A stretch of DNA of 49,964 bases from an uncultured Lachnospiraceae bacterium. Its GTDB lineage: Bacteria; Bacillota; Clostridia; Lachnospirales; Lachnospiraceae. The stretch lies in NCBI GenBank assembly GCA_900315945.1, contig ONAZ01000019.1, forward strand, positions 1-49,964. Direction: 5' to 3'. The first letter of the stretch is position 1; the number at the start of each line of letters is the position of its first letter. The notes beneath the pieces were generated by a model that was not told the origin of the DNA, made no database searches, and was given only the letters and a program-made list of their open reading frames with translations. Position numbers and translations under genes: made by a program. This document shows, one piece after another, positions 22,801 to 32,157 of the stretch.

Positions 22801-24897
22801 TTATTCCTTAAGAGGTTCTGCTTTAGAATAAAGATAACCCTGATAACAATCACATCCAATATCATGAAGTTCTTCTCTATGCTCTTCTGTCTCAACATAT
22901 TCTGCAAGAACAGATAGAGACAATGCATCTGCAAGTTGGGTTATAGAAGAAATAATCTCTCGGCAGTTCTCTTCCTCAAGAAGTCCCTTTACAAGGGAAC
23001 CATCTAACTTAATCACGTCAAACAAATTATTCTTAAGGTAATTGATAGATGTCTGTCCCATGGAGAAATCATCAATTGCAAGAAGTACTCCCATCTCTTT
23101 AATTGATTTAAGTGCTTTAATAGTATCATCATTAAGGGTGAGAGTTTCCTGTTCTGTAATCTCAAGGCATATATTCCTACCAGCAAATGGTTCTATATCA
23201 TTATACTCCTTAAGGAAGTGAATATACTCTGGCGAAAGCACAGTAGTTGCAGTTACATTAATTGACAATTTCGCATCTTCGCCATATTTCTGTATGAACA
23301 TAGGATGCTCTTCCATAGCTTTTACAAATACCATTCTCTCTAATTCAATTAGATATCCCCCTTCTTGTGCAAGTTTAATTACAAGTGGTGGATAAAGAAT
23401 ACCATAGGCAGGATGAGGACAACGTAGAAGTGCTTCTGCGCCAATGCATGTTCCGTCATAGCTATATTGTGGTTGATAATAAAGTACAACTAATTTTGCA
23501 AGACTATTCTTAAGATCAGAAGATATCTCTCTTGCCATCTCACCATACACATTATTAAGTTCAGTCAACTTAATGTTAGCTAAATCCTGCTCATTATCCA
23601 AGTAATATGACATGAAGTCGCTAAATCCATCCTGCATTTCCTTTGTAGAATACTTATCAAGTATTCGTACAAAAGGCGCGTAAATCAAGACACCAACTAT
23701 AACATTGACAACCTGTAGTATTGCGCCATTAACAGATCCTGTTGCTGTATATCCACCTAATATAATAGGTGTGGTCCACTCCACTTCATTAGTTATCATA
23801 GGTACTATTCCGGTTGCAATAGATGCATAAGACAGGGAATAGCATACAAGTGGAGTTGCTAGAAATGGAATTAACATAATAGGATTGAATATAATAGGAA
23901 GACCAAATACCATCAACTCATTTATATTGAAAATCATTGGAATTGCGGCAGTATAACCCATATTTCTTCTAGCTGAATTCTTTGAGAATATAATTATTGC
24001 AAGTAATAGACTTATAGTTGTTCCACAACCTCCAATAAGCACAAAACAGTCAAAGAATTCTTTTGTCAAAATATTAGTTGGAGCTTCACCTGCCATAACT
24101 GAAGCTTGGTTCTCCAATACCCCTGGTGAAAAATACGTCTGCATCACACCCTCTAAAGTATCGCTACCATGAATTCCGAAGAACCAAAGTACTGAAGATA
24201 AAAGCACGAATAAGAATCCCTTAAAAAATCCCACATCACCAAAAGAAAACATGCTATTAGCAATTGAAGCAAGCAGCTCTCTTGCTGAATTCTCATTTGC
24301 AATAAGAATAATAATTGTATTAATCAGACCAAATAATGATGTAACAATTACTATTGGTAGTATTGTCTGTAGCATTCTATTAAATATTCTATCAGCCCCT
24401 GCAGAATAAGCCTTTAGTCTACGTTGTCTAAAGAATCTATCTAATTTACAATATAACCAGGAAGCAACAAGTCCAGTTATAATTGCTAGAAATACAGACT
24501 TAGCCCCGAGGCAATCTATACTAAAGTCTTCAAGATAGACACCTGACAGAATAAAAAATGACACAAGAGTTGCAATACATGCCCCTCCACTACTAGCTTC
24601 ATAGTCTTCATTAAGTCGCATATAAGAAATAGTAATAGAATATGTCATATAGACAGAAAGCACCCCAAATGTAGCACTATAAATAGCCTCAGCTAGCTTA
24701 TATATAAAACCTCCTGCGAAAGTCTCAATAAAACTTTGATATGCTCCTACAGGAAATGACTTAATTATTAGTGCAAAGGCACCAATTATCAGCACTGGAA
24801 TAATATTAACGAGTGCATCTCTTATAATCTTTACTATTTTTAGTTTTTCTAATTTATTCAACACATTTTCAGAATTATTCTTCGTAGCATTACTCAT
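22801..24897 (-). CDS. PTS EIIC-like membrane domain fused to EAL phosphodiesterase
   Basis: 698 aa. Residues 1 to about 430 resemble the lactose/cellobiose-type PTS EIIC permease: about ten membrane segments with FFGIHGSDTL, IFNINELMVFGLPIIFNP and IPFLATPL. No EIIB or EIIA is present. From about 465 a c-di-GMP phosphodiesterase domain follows with EALLR, an Asn in SINVTATT, LEITE, AIDDFSMG, IKLDGSLV, AEYVET and CYQGYLYSKA. The metal and catalytic residues of active EAL enzymes appear kept, except DDFS for DDFG. The simplest reading is a sugar-binding membrane sensor that degrades c-di-GMP. AGGGG precedes the ATG; the gene is monocistronic. Confidence 0.85.
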   Translation of the reverse strand: MSNATKNNSENVLNKLEKLKIVKIIRDALVNIIPVLIIGAFALIIKSFPVGAYQSFIETFAGGFIYKLAEAIYSATFGVLSVYMTYSITISYMRLNEDYEASSGGACIATLVSFFILSGVYLEDFSIDCLGAKSVFLAIITGLVASWLYCKLDRFFRQRRLKAYSAGADRIFNRMLQTILPIVIVTSLFGLINTIIILIANENSARELLASIANSMFSFGDVGFFKGFLFVLLSSVLWFFGIHGSDTLEGVMQTYFSPGVLENQASVMAGEAPTNILTKEFFDCFVLIGGCGTTISLLLAIIIFSKNSARRNMGYTAAIPMIFNINELMVFGLPIIFNPIMLIPFLATPLVCYSLSYASIATGIVPMITNEVEWTTPIILGGYTATGSVNGAILQVVNVIVGVLIYAPFVRILDKYSTKEMQDGFSDFMSYYLDNEQDLANIKLTELNNVYGEMAREISSDLKNSLAKLVVLYYQPQYSYDGTCIGAEALLRCPHPAYGILYPPLVIKLAQEGGYLIELERMVFVKAMEEHPMFIQKYGEDAKLSINVTATTVLSPEYIHFLKEYNDIEPFAGRNICLEITEQETLTLNDDTIKALKSIKEMGVLLAIDDFSMGQTSINYLKNNLFDVIKLDGSLVKGLLEEENCREIISSITQLADALSLSVLAEYVETEEHREELHDIGCDCYQGYLYSKAEPLKE

Positions 24898-25020
24898 AAA
24901 AACATTTCCCCTATAACTAGTATAATATTGCTATATAATACTAATGTATCCTATACAATTATAATAATTACACATTATACTTTCAACTGTTTATTTTTCA
25001 TTTTCCCTAAAAAATAGTAT

Positions 25021-25059
25021 AAAAAAACAATAGGTCTTACATAAAGTAAGCGCCTATTG
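25021..25059 (-). terminator. Terminator of the O-acetylhomoserine sulfhydrylase gene
   Basis: A stem pairing 25028-25040 with 25046-25059 (one bulge) is followed by TTTTTTT on the minus strand, 22 bases past the stop codon. Confidence 0.9.
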
Positions 25060-25081
25060 TCTTAAAATTTATCGCCTAAAA

Positions 25082-26362
25082 CTAGATCGAAGCAAATCCT
25101 TCCTCCAAGTCCTCAATTATGTCATCTATATGCTCCGTTCCAATTGAAAGCCTAATGGTATTTCTCTTGATTCCCTGATCAAGAAGTTCTTCTTCTGAAA
25201 GCTGTGAATGAGTTGTTGATGCTGGATGAATAACAAGACTCTTAACATCAGCAACATTGGCAAGAAGTGAGAAAATCTTAAGATTATCAATAAACTTCCA
25301 TGCCTCATCCTGTCCTCCCTTAAGCTCAAATGTGAAGATTGAACCTCCGCCATTAGGAAAGTATTTCTCGTATAAGTCATGATCTGGATGGTCAGATAGT
25401 GACGGATGGTTCACCTTCTCTACTTTAGGATGATTCTCTAAGAATTCAACTACCTTCTTAGTATTCTCAACATGACGCTCTAATCTAAGAGACAAAGTCT
25501 CTACACCTTGTAACAATAAGAATGCGTTAAATGGCGAAATAGCAGCACCTGTATCTCTAAGTAGAATTGCTCGAATATAAGTAACAAAAGCTGCAGGTCC
25601 TACTGCATCATAGAATGATACACCATGATAACTAGGATTAGGTTCTGCAATATTAGGATACTTACCACTCTTACTCCAATCGAATTTGCCAGATTCTACA
25701 ATAATTCCACCAAGTGTTGTTCCATGACCACCTATAAACTTAGTTGCAGAATGTACTACAATATCTGCACCATGTTCAATAGGACGAATTAGATATGGTG
25801 TTCCAAATGTGTTATCAATAACTAGTGGTAGTCCGTGTTTGTGTGCAATCTCTGCAATTGCATCAATGTCTGGAATATCACTATTAGGATTACCAAGAGT
25901 CTCTAGATAAATAGCTCTTGTATTATCCTTAATTGCATTCTCTACCTCCACTAAATTATGGGCATCAACAAATGAAGTCTCAATTCCATATTGTGGAAGT
26001 GTATGTGATAGAAGGTTATAGCTTCCACCATAGATAGTCTTCTGCGCAACTATATGACCACCATTGGCAGCTAAAGCTTCTATTGTGTATGTAATTGCTG
26101 CGGCTCCTGATGAAAGAGCAAGTGCAGCGCTACCGCCTTCTAATGCAGCTATTCTTTCTTCTAACACTCCCTGTGTAGAATTAGTAAGTCTTCCATATAT
26201 GTTACCAGGATCAGCAAGTCCAAATCTGTCTGCTGCATGTTTACTATTATGGAATACATAAGAAGTTGTCTGATAAATTGGTACTGCTCTTGAATCACTA
26301 GCTGGGTCAGCCACTTCCTGTCCTACATGTAACTGTAATGTCTCAAATCTCAAATCACTCAT
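25082..26362 (-). CDS. metY: O-acetylhomoserine sulfhydrylase
   Basis: 426 aa. PLP enzyme of the Cys/Met metabolism family that makes homocysteine from O-acetylhomoserine and sulfide. Visible are LQLHVGQE near the N-terminus, IYGRLTNST, SSGAAAITY, VIDNTFGTPYLIRP, the PLP lysine in HSATKFIGGHG, and GVETLSLRLERHVENT. The length and the FEL..G insertion suit MetY rather than MetB or MetC. A ribosome binding site AAAGGAG is present. Its promoter carries the same ACCTA-N-TAGGT box as nifS, so it is likely controlled with Fe-S assembly and sulfur supply. Confidence 0.9.
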   Translation of the reverse strand: MSDLRFETLQLHVGQEVADPASDSRAVPIYQTTSYVFHNSKHAADRFGLADPGNIYGRLTNSTQGVLEERIAALEGGSAALALSSGAAAITYTIEALAANGGHIVAQKTIYGGSYNLLSHTLPQYGIETSFVDAHNLVEVENAIKDNTRAIYLETLGNPNSDIPDIDAIAEIAHKHGLPLVIDNTFGTPYLIRPIEHGADIVVHSATKFIGGHGTTLGGIIVESGKFDWSKSGKYPNIAEPNPSYHGVSFYDAVGPAAFVTYIRAILLRDTGAAISPFNAFLLLQGVETLSLRLERHVENTKKVVEFLENHPKVEKVNHPSLSDHPDHDLYEKYFPNGGGSIFTFELKGGQDEAWKFIDNLKIFSLLANVADVKSLVIHPASTTHSQLSEEELLDQGIKRNTIRLSIGTEHIDDIIEDLEEGFASI

Positions 26363-26541
26363 TTTATAATCTCCTTTAATACTATTATATAATCGAATTG
26401 TTATGTGTTTAGTTTATCTGTTATGATGTTTCATTTCGTCAAATACACATTCGATGATAAATAGCATTAATTAATTTGTAGGTAACTTTCTTACTCATTT
26501 TTTTCCACCTCATTAATTAGTTCTTCCTTGAAACTAAAATC

Positions 26542-26575
26542 AGTTTATAACTATATACCTACTAAGTCAATAGGT
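26542..26575 (-). promoter_or_regulatory. Rrf2-type box over the metY promoter
   Basis: The 19-base inverted repeat at 26557-26575 has ACCTA and TAGGT ends and differs in one base from the nifS box. On the minus strand TTGACT sits inside it, with TAAACT 17 bases away. The remaining 280-base gap (26363-26644) holds a 5' leader of about 170 bases with no recognisable riboswitch, and a small ATAAG/CTTAT stem near 26590-26606. Confidence 0.7.
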
Positions 26576-26644
26576 TTTATGTGATTTGTGATAAGAATAA
26601 CTTATCGCTAGTTATAACCCACAAATTCTCTGACGAATTAACGC

Positions 26645-27016
26645 CTATGACTTGGAATTGTAGTCATCAAGAGCCGACTTAATAGCTTCTTCTGCAAGAA
26701 CAGAACAATGCATCTTGTAATCAGGAAGTCCATCTAGTGCTTCTGCAACTGCCTTATTAGTTAATTGCATAGCTTCATTAACAGGCTTTCCCTTAATCAT
26801 CTCTGTTGCCATAGAGCTAGATGCGATAGCGCTACCGCAACCAAATGTTTCAAACTTCACATCCGTTATAACATCATCATCAATCTTAAGATACATCTTC
26901 ATGATGTCACCACATTTTGCATTACCAACTTCACCAACTCCATCAGCATCCTCAATTACACCTACATTTCTTGGATTACGAAAATGATCCATTACTTTCT
27001 CACTATATAATGCCAT
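26645..27016 (-). CDS. iscU: Fe-S cluster scaffold protein
   Basis: 123 aa. IscU/NifU N-terminal type scaffold: YSEKVMDHFRNPRNVG start, and the three cluster ligands C35 (GNAKCGD), C60 (FGCGSA) and C104 (MHCSVLA) with D37. It accepts sulfur from NifS and builds clusters for transfer. Follows nifS by 38 bases in one operon under Rrf2-box control. Clostridial Isc operons often contain only this pair. Confidence 0.95.
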   Translation of the reverse strand: MALYSEKVMDHFRNPRNVGVIEDADGVGEVGNAKCGDIMKMYLKIDDDVITDVKFETFGCGSAIASSSMATEMIKGKPVNEAMQLTNKAVAEALDGLPDYKMHCSVLAEEAIKSALDDYNSKS

Positions 27017-27054
27017 ATTTAATTCCTCCTATTCTTAATATATGTAAAATGTTC

Positions 27055-28239
27055 TTACAATATAAATTCTTTCTTACCTGCTACAAGATCTCTCCATATC
27101 GGGGAAAATCCTCTTAGATAAGTAACAACTTCTTCAACTGACTTAATAATATATTCCACGTCTTCATCTGATGTATCTTCATTAATGCTAAGACGAAGAG
27201 AACCATGGGCTACATCATGTACTCTTCCAATAGCAAGAAGTACGTGACTCGGATCTAAGCTTCCTGAAGTACATGCACTTCCTGATGAAGCCATAATCCC
27301 CTTATCATCTAATAGTAGAAGTAGTGACTCTCCCTCAATTCCTTCAAAACAAAGATTAACATTTCCAGGAAGTCTCTTAGTGGCATCACCATTGAGGGCA
27401 CTGTGTTCTATATTCTTTAAACCTTCTATAAGTCTATCACGCCTTTTGATTATGTCTTTCGTATTATCTTCCATATTGGATACTGCATCCTTAAGTGCAA
27501 GTGCCATTGCAGAGATTGCAGGCACATTTTCAGTACCAGCTCTCTTTCCTCTCTCCTGTGCACCACCTTCAATAAGATTTGTAAGCCTAATACCCTTCTT
27601 AGCATATAGGAAGCCTGCACCCTTTGGCCCTTTAAATTTATGACCTGATGCTGAAAGCATGTCAATATTATCCTTCTCAACATCAATAGGAAGGTGTCCT
27701 ATTGCCTGGACAGCATCCGTATGGAATAATATATTCTTCTCTCGACAAAGCTTACCAATCTCTCTTATTGGTTGAATCGTACCAATCTCGTTATTAGCAT
27801 ACATAATAGTAACAAGGCATGTATCTTCTCTAATTGCATCTTCTAATTCATTAAGTCTAACAAGTCCATTTTCATGTACATCAAGAAGTGTAACTTCGAA
27901 TCCTTCTTTCTCTAATGCTCTTAATGTATGAAGAACTGCATGATGTTCAAATGCCGAACTAATTATATGCTTCTTATTATTCTTAGCACCAATTATTGCA
28001 GCACTTCTAATTGCGAAATTATCCGCTTCGCTTCCACCAGATGTAAAATAAATCTCTCTCGGATTAGCATTAATAACATCTGCAACATCATCTCGTGCTT
28101 CCTCTAATACTTCCTTTGCTTTCTGTCCTACACTATAGAGGCTTGATGGATTGCCATATGTATCTGTCATTAACTTAGTCATTCTATTAATTGCTGCATC
28201 ACTCATTCTTGTTGTTGCAGCGTTATCTGCATAAATCAT
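27055..28239 (-). CDS. nifS: Cysteine desulfurase
   Basis: 394 aa. PLP enzyme releasing sulfur from cysteine for cluster assembly. Landmarks: [12 protein letters not shown] at the N-terminus, [39 protein letters not shown], the PLP lysine in [12 protein letters not shown], and the persulfide Cys in [11 protein letters not shown]. The class I NifS/IscS type is shown by the short Cys loop. First gene of the nifS-iscU operon; the promoter is an almost perfect consensus with the Rrf2 box over the -35. Confidence 0.95.
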   Translation of the reverse strand: MIYADNAATTRMSDAAINRMTKLMTDTYGNPSSLYSVGQKAKEVLEEARDDVADVINANPREIYFTSGGSEADNFAIRSAAIIGAKNNKKHIISSAFEHHAVLHTLRALEKEGFEVTLLDVHENGLVRLNELEDAIREDTCLVTIMYANNEIGTIQPIREIGKLCREKNILFHTDAVQAIGHLPIDVEKDNIDMLSASGHKFKGPKGAGFLYAKKGIRLTNLIEGGAQERGKRAGTENVPAISAMALALKDAVSNMEDNTKDIIKRRDRLIEGLKNIEHSALNGDATKRLPGNVNLCFEGIEGESLLLLLDDKGIMASSGSACTSGSLDPSHVLLAIGRVHDVAHGSLRLSINEDTSDEDVEYIIKSVEEVVTYLRGFSPIWRDLVAGKKEFIL

Positions 28240-28276
28240 AAATTTAATTCCTTTCTTGTAATCTTGGCTGATTTGT

Positions 28277-28310
28277 ATTATAATCCCTTTAACCTACTAT
28301 GTCAATAGGT
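28277..28310 (-). promoter_or_regulatory. Rrf2-type box over the nifS promoter
   Basis: TTGACA (28300-28305) and TATAAT (28277-28282) are exactly 17 bases apart on the minus strand. The 19-base inverted repeat at 28292-28310 covers the -35. Confidence 0.85.
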
Positions 28311-28369
28311 AAATAACCCAGAACAAACTATATATCTTATATTGTAAGGATTTGCGAGGTTTTATAGAT

Positions 28370-28410
28370 ACTATATAGTGACATTACAAATAACCTATTA
28401 TATAATAGGT
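28370..28410 (+). promoter_or_regulatory. Autoregulatory box over the Rrf2 gene promoter
   Basis: A perfect 18-base palindrome at 28393-28410 with ACCTATTA and TAATAGGT ends. Its centre contains TATAAT, preceded after 17 bases by GTGACA. A bound Rrf2 protein would cover its own -10. The leader to the ATG at 28513 is about 100 bases. Confidence 0.75.
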
Positions 28411-28512
28411 TGGTGGGTAATAAACCATATTTAGCGAATAATACATGATACACAATATGCAACATAATAGATAGAATAGTATTTCATCACCAATAATAAG
28501 GAGGAATAAGTT

Positions 28513-28914
28513 ATGATTACAACTAAGGGAAGATATGCAATTCGAGTTATGCTAGATCTTGCAGAAAATGAATCAGATAAATTCATACCTCTTAAAGATA
28601 TTGCTGCAAGACAAAATATCTCTAAGAAATATCTTGAAATAATTGTAAAAGACCTTGTTAACGCCAAGCTTATTGTTGGTGTCAGTGGAAAAGGTGGCGG
28701 ATATAAACTATGTCGCACACCTGATGAATATACAATCGGAGAAATCCTTGAACTTATGGAAGGCACACTCTCTCCTGTTGCGTGCCTGGCAGAAGATGAA
28801 AATGACTGTCCTAGAAAGGCAGAATGTGAGACACTCCCTCTCTGGGAAGAATATGACAAATTAATACACGATTTCTTCTATGGCAAGAAGCTAAGTGATA
28901 TATGCGGAAAATAA
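28513..28914 (+). CDS. IscR-like Rrf2-family regulator
   Basis: 133 aa. Winged-helix N-terminus (TTKGRYAIRVMLDLAEN, KDIAARQNISKKYLEII, SGKGGGYKL) typical of Rrf2 proteins, and three Cys (C91, C99, C105) placed like the [2Fe-2S] ligands of IscR. It should sense Fe-S status and repress nifS-iscU, metY and itself through the ACCTA-N-TAGGT boxes. Divergent from nifS. AAGGAGG precedes the ATG. Confidence 0.9.
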   Translation: MITTKGRYAIRVMLDLAENESDKFIPLKDIAARQNISKKYLEIIVKDLVNAKLIVGVSGKGGGYKLCRTPDEYTIGEILELMEGTLSPVACLAEDENDCPRKAECETLPLWEEYDKLIHDFFYGKKLSDICGK

Positions 28915-28922
28915 ATTATAAA

Positions 28923-28956
28923 AATCCTCCTCATAAACATGAGGAGGATTTTTTAG
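28923..28956. terminator. Terminator between Rrf2 gene and feo tail
   Basis: Perfect 12-base arms (28923-28934 and 28939-28950), loop AAAC, TTTTTT on the plus strand. It also faces the end of the convergent Cys-rich peptide gene. Confidence 0.9.
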
Positions 28957-28970
28957 CGTAATTATTTCAT

Positions 28971-29129
28971 TTAGTTAGTCTTATGGCAACTATCTTGCAT
29001 AGCGCAGTTAGAGCAGCCACATCCACAGGACGTCTTACCTTTTTTCTTCCTTTTAACCATTGTAACTATTACTATTGCCACAACAGCAATAAGAATAATT
29101 AGTACAATTATTGTTCCTATGTTACTCAT
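28971..29129 (-). CDS. FeoB-associated Cys-rich membrane peptide
   Basis: 52 aa, MSNIGTIIVLIIL start. One N-terminal membrane helix of about 20 residues, a KRKKKGK basic stretch, then SCGCGCSNCAMQDSCH. This is the architecture of the short FeoB-associated Cys-rich proteins found after feoB in Firmicutes, proposed to bind ferrous iron at the inner face of the transporter. It lies 40 bases after the feoB stop, in the same direction. Role by position and family; direct evidence is lacking. Confidence 0.85.
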   Translation of the reverse strand: MSNIGTIIVLIILIAVVAIVIVTMVKRKKKGKTSCGCGCSNCAMQDSCHKTN

Positions 29130-29169
29130 TAACCACTCCATACGCTTTTCCTTTTATACAATATCTAAC

Positions 29170-31635
29170 TTACTTAATCTTAACATTTTTATTAAGTGTC
29201 TGTGCTTCTTTATATGGTCTGAATAGAAGGAATATAAATGCTACTACAATAAGTATTGCAACAATAAGTCCAATTATATTAAGACCACCTGAGAATGCGC
29301 TTCCAATCTGGTATACACAAAGTGCTACAAGATATGCGAATACACATTCATATGTAATTGCAAATGCCGTCCACTTACCATTATTCATCTCTCTCTTAAT
29401 TGCTCCCATTGCAGCAAAGCATGGTGCGCAAAGTAAGTTGAATATTAAGAAGCTCATTCCTGATGCTGATGTGAATGCATCTCTAATTGAAGCCCATGCA
29501 TGTCCATCTGCTCCATATAATACTCCCATTGTACCAACGATATTCTCTTTGGCAACAAGTCCTGTGATAGATGCAACAGTTGCTTGCCAATCCCCAAATC
29601 CAAGAGGAATGAATATCCATGAAATAGCATTTCCTATTACAGCTAGAATACTATCACCTATAGCATCCTCTCCTAACATTCCGAATGCTCCATCTGTCCA
29701 TCCAAATCTAGATAAGAACCAGATAATAATTGTTGATAGTAAGATAATTGTACCAGCTTTCTTGATAAAACTCCAGCCACGTTCCCACATACTACGAAGA
29801 ACATTGCCAAGAGTTGGCATATGATAAGCAGGAAGCTCCATTACGAATGGTGCAGGTTCTCCGGCAAACATCTTAGTCTTCTTAAGGATAATACCGGAAC
29901 AAATAATTGCTGCAATTCCGATGAAGTATGCTCCTGTTGAAATCCAAGCGCTTCCTCCAAATATTGCTCCGGCAATCATTGCGATAAATGGAACTTTGGC
30001 ACCACAAGGGATAAAGGTGGTTGTCATAATTGTCATACGACGATCCCTTTCATTTTCAATTGTACGTGATGCCATAATTCCTGGAATACCACATCCTGTT
30101 CCAATTAGAATTGGGATAAAACTCTTACCAGAAAGTCCAAATCTTCTAAATACTCTATCAAGAACAAATGCAACTCTTGCCATGTAACCACATGCCTCTA
30201 CAAATGCCAAAAGGAGGAATAACACAAGCATCTGAGGCACGAAGCCAAGTACTGCTCCAACACCGGCAATAATACCATCAAGAATTAATCCCTTAAGCCA
30301 ATCAGCACATCCAATCGCATCAAGTCCCGACTCAACAAGAGCAGGAATACCTGGTACCCATACACCATAATCTGCAGGATCTGGCTTATCAGTTCCATTC
30401 TTCTCGAAATACTTTACAGCTTCTCTATAACTTAATGGATTAACATCTTCTCCTGCATCACCTGGCACTCTTTCAGCATAAACCAGAATTTCTGTTTCTT
30501 CTAATGTCTCTTCATCAACAACAGTATATTCTACGTGATCTTTATCAGGGGTATATGCTTTCATCTCTTCGATGTTCATATCTTCACCCTTCTTAAGATA
30601 TGCGTCCACTGCATTGTAAGCAGACTGGTATTCTTCAGAAGCTTCTTCATATGCACTGCTTCCTATACCAAACAAGTGCCATCCGTCGCCAAAGAGACCA
30701 TCATTGGCCCAGTCTGTAAGGGGTGCACCAACTCCAACCATTGCAATCCAATAGATTATAAACATAACTGCTGCAAATATTGGAAGACCAAGCCATCTAT
30801 TAGTTACAATTCTGTCTATCTTGTCTGAAGTACTTAAGGTCTTATCATCCTTCTTCTTGTAAATGCCTTTCAAAACCTCAGCAATATATATGTAACGTTC
30901 GTTAGTAATAATGCTTTCGGAATCATCATCAAGTTCCTTCTCAGCTGCCTTAATATCATTTTCGATATGGGCTTTCTTATCCTCAGGGATGTTTAACTGC
31001 TCAAGGACCTTATCATCTCTCTCGAATACCTTAATAGCATACCATCTCTGTTGCTCTTCAGGCATATCATGAACGATAACTTCCTCGATATGAGCAATTG
31101 CATGCTCAACTGGTCCCGCAAATGTGTGCATTGGAATCTTCTTATCAGCCTTTGCCACCTTAATAGCAAGTTCTGCTGCTTCTAATGTGTTATCACCCTT
31201 TAATGCGGAAATCTCTATTATTTCACAACCAAGCTGTCTTGATAACTCTTTTGTATTAAGTGTATCTCCTTTCTTTCTCACAACATCCATCATGTTAATT
31301 GCAACTACAACAGGAATTCCAAGTTCAATTAATTGTGTTGTAAGATAAAGGTTTCTTTCTAGATTAGTTCCATCAACAATATTAAGAATTGCATCAGGAC
31401 GTTCATTGATTAGATAATTTCTTGCTACAACTTCCTCTAGTGTATATGGTGAAAGGGAATAAATACCTGGAAGATCGATAATTTCTACATCATCATGCTT
31501 CTTAAGTTTACCCTCTTTCTTCTCAACTGTAACACCTGGCCAGTTACCAACGAATTGATTTGAACCAGTTAAATTATTAAAAAGTGTTGTTTTTCCACTA
31601 TTAGGATTACCTGCAAGTGCGATTTTTACACTCAT
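29170..31635 (-). CDS. feoB: Ferrous iron transporter FeoB
   Basis: 821 aa. N-terminal G domain: G1 GNPNSGKTT (9-17), switch region GNWPGVTVEKKEG, G3 DLPGIYSLSP, G4 NMMD. A helical GDI-like region follows, then a membrane domain with GTGCGIPGIMASRT and FIPCGAKVPF (the Cys-containing gate motifs). A long extra-membrane insertion after the first membrane segment (about 330-460) explains the large size. The ATG overlaps the stop of feoA as TAATG. Under DtxR-type box control. Confidence 0.97.
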   Translation of the reverse strand: MSVKIALAGNPNSGKTTLFNNLTGSNQFVGNWPGVTVEKKEGKLKKHDDVEIIDLPGIYSLSPYTLEEVVARNYLINERPDAILNIVDGTNLERNLYLTTQLIELGIPVVVAINMMDVVRKKGDTLNTKELSRQLGCEIIEISALKGDNTLEAAELAIKVAKADKKIPMHTFAGPVEHAIAHIEEVIVHDMPEEQQRWYAIKVFERDDKVLEQLNIPEDKKAHIENDIKAAEKELDDDSESIITNERYIYIAEVLKGIYKKKDDKTLSTSDKIDRIVTNRWLGLPIFAAVMFIIYWIAMVGVGAPLTDWANDGLFGDGWHLFGIGSSAYEEASEEYQSAYNAVDAYLKKGEDMNIEEMKAYTPDKDHVEYTVVDEETLEETEILVYAERVPGDAGEDVNPLSYREAVKYFEKNGTDKPDPADYGVWVPGIPALVESGLDAIGCADWLKGLILDGIIAGVGAVLGFVPQMLVLFLLLAFVEACGYMARVAFVLDRVFRRFGLSGKSFIPILIGTGCGIPGIMASRTIENERDRRMTIMTTTFIPCGAKVPFIAMIAGAIFGGSAWISTGAYFIGIAAIICSGIILKKTKMFAGEPAPFVMELPAYHMPTLGNVLRSMWERGWSFIKKAGTIILLSTIIIWFLSRFGWTDGAFGMLGEDAIGDSILAVIGNAISWIFIPLGFGDWQATVASITGLVAKENIVGTMGVLYGADGHAWASIRDAFTSASGMSFLIFNLLCAPCFAAMGAIKREMNNGKWTAFAITYECVFAYLVALCVYQIGSAFSGGLNIIGLIVAILIVVAFIFLLFRPYKEAQTLNKNVKIK

Positions 31636-31871
31636 TATTTCTCTCCTCCCTCTGATACCTCAATCATTTCGGCATCTGCTTTTCTAATAGAAAGTTCATA
31701 TCCACGAACTGTCACTTCGATTGGATCACCAAGTGGTGCCACTTTCCTTACATAGATGTCAGTACCCTTAGTAATACCCATATCCATGATTCTACGCTTT
31801 ATGGCTCCTTCGCCATGAAGTTTTAATACTGAGACTGTCTTTCCAATCTCAACATCTCTTAATGTGTTCAT
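31635..31871 (-). CDS. feoA: FeoA-type SH3-like protein (second)
   Basis: 78 aa. FeoA fold with GKTVSVLKLHGEGAIKRRIMDMGITKGTDIYV and APLGDPIEVTVRGYELSIRK (seen as landmarks G10 to K62), the canonical pattern. It is thought to modulate FeoB. Translationally coupled to feoB by overlap. Confidence 0.92.
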   Translation of the reverse strand: MNTLRDVEIGKTVSVLKLHGEGAIKRRIMDMGITKGTDIYVRKVAPLGDPIEVTVRGYELSIRKADAEMIEVSEGGEK

Positions 31872-31894
31872 CTTTTCCTCCTAAATCACATTTT

Positions 31895-32107
31895 TTAAAT
31901 CATCACTTTCTTAGCCATTTCCTTATCAATTGCTATTCGTGATTCTTTAACCTTAACAATAACATTTCCACCCATTACATTAACAAGAGTAGCTGTTCCC
32001 CCAGGCGTTAGACCTAGATTCTCTAGATGTCTCTTAACATCAGGATTTCCACCAACCTTCTTAATAATGTTCTCTTCTCCGGGAGATGCATAGATAAGCG
32101 GCATCAT
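31895..32107 (-). CDS. feoA: FeoA-type SH3-like protein (first)
   Basis: 70 aa. KKVGGNPDVKRHLENLGLTP and GGTATLVNVMGGNVIVKVKE, ending RIAIDKEMAKKVMI, a divergent FeoA. It precedes the second feoA by 23 bases, giving the feoA-feoA-feoB order common in Clostridia. First gene after the multi-box regulatory region. Confidence 0.9.
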   Translation of the reverse strand: MMPLIYASPGEENIIKKVGGNPDVKRHLENLGLTPGGTATLVNVMGGNVIVKVKESRIAIDKEMAKKVMI

Positions 32108-32157
32108 CCATTCACCTTCTTTCTTACTTTCTCATCCTGCCTCATATATCATGGGTA

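Noticed and set aside
26363-26556. Possible SAM or T-box riboswitch before metY
   Set aside because: No T-box sequence, no SAM-I core and no leader terminator; the Rrf2-type box is a sufficient explanation.
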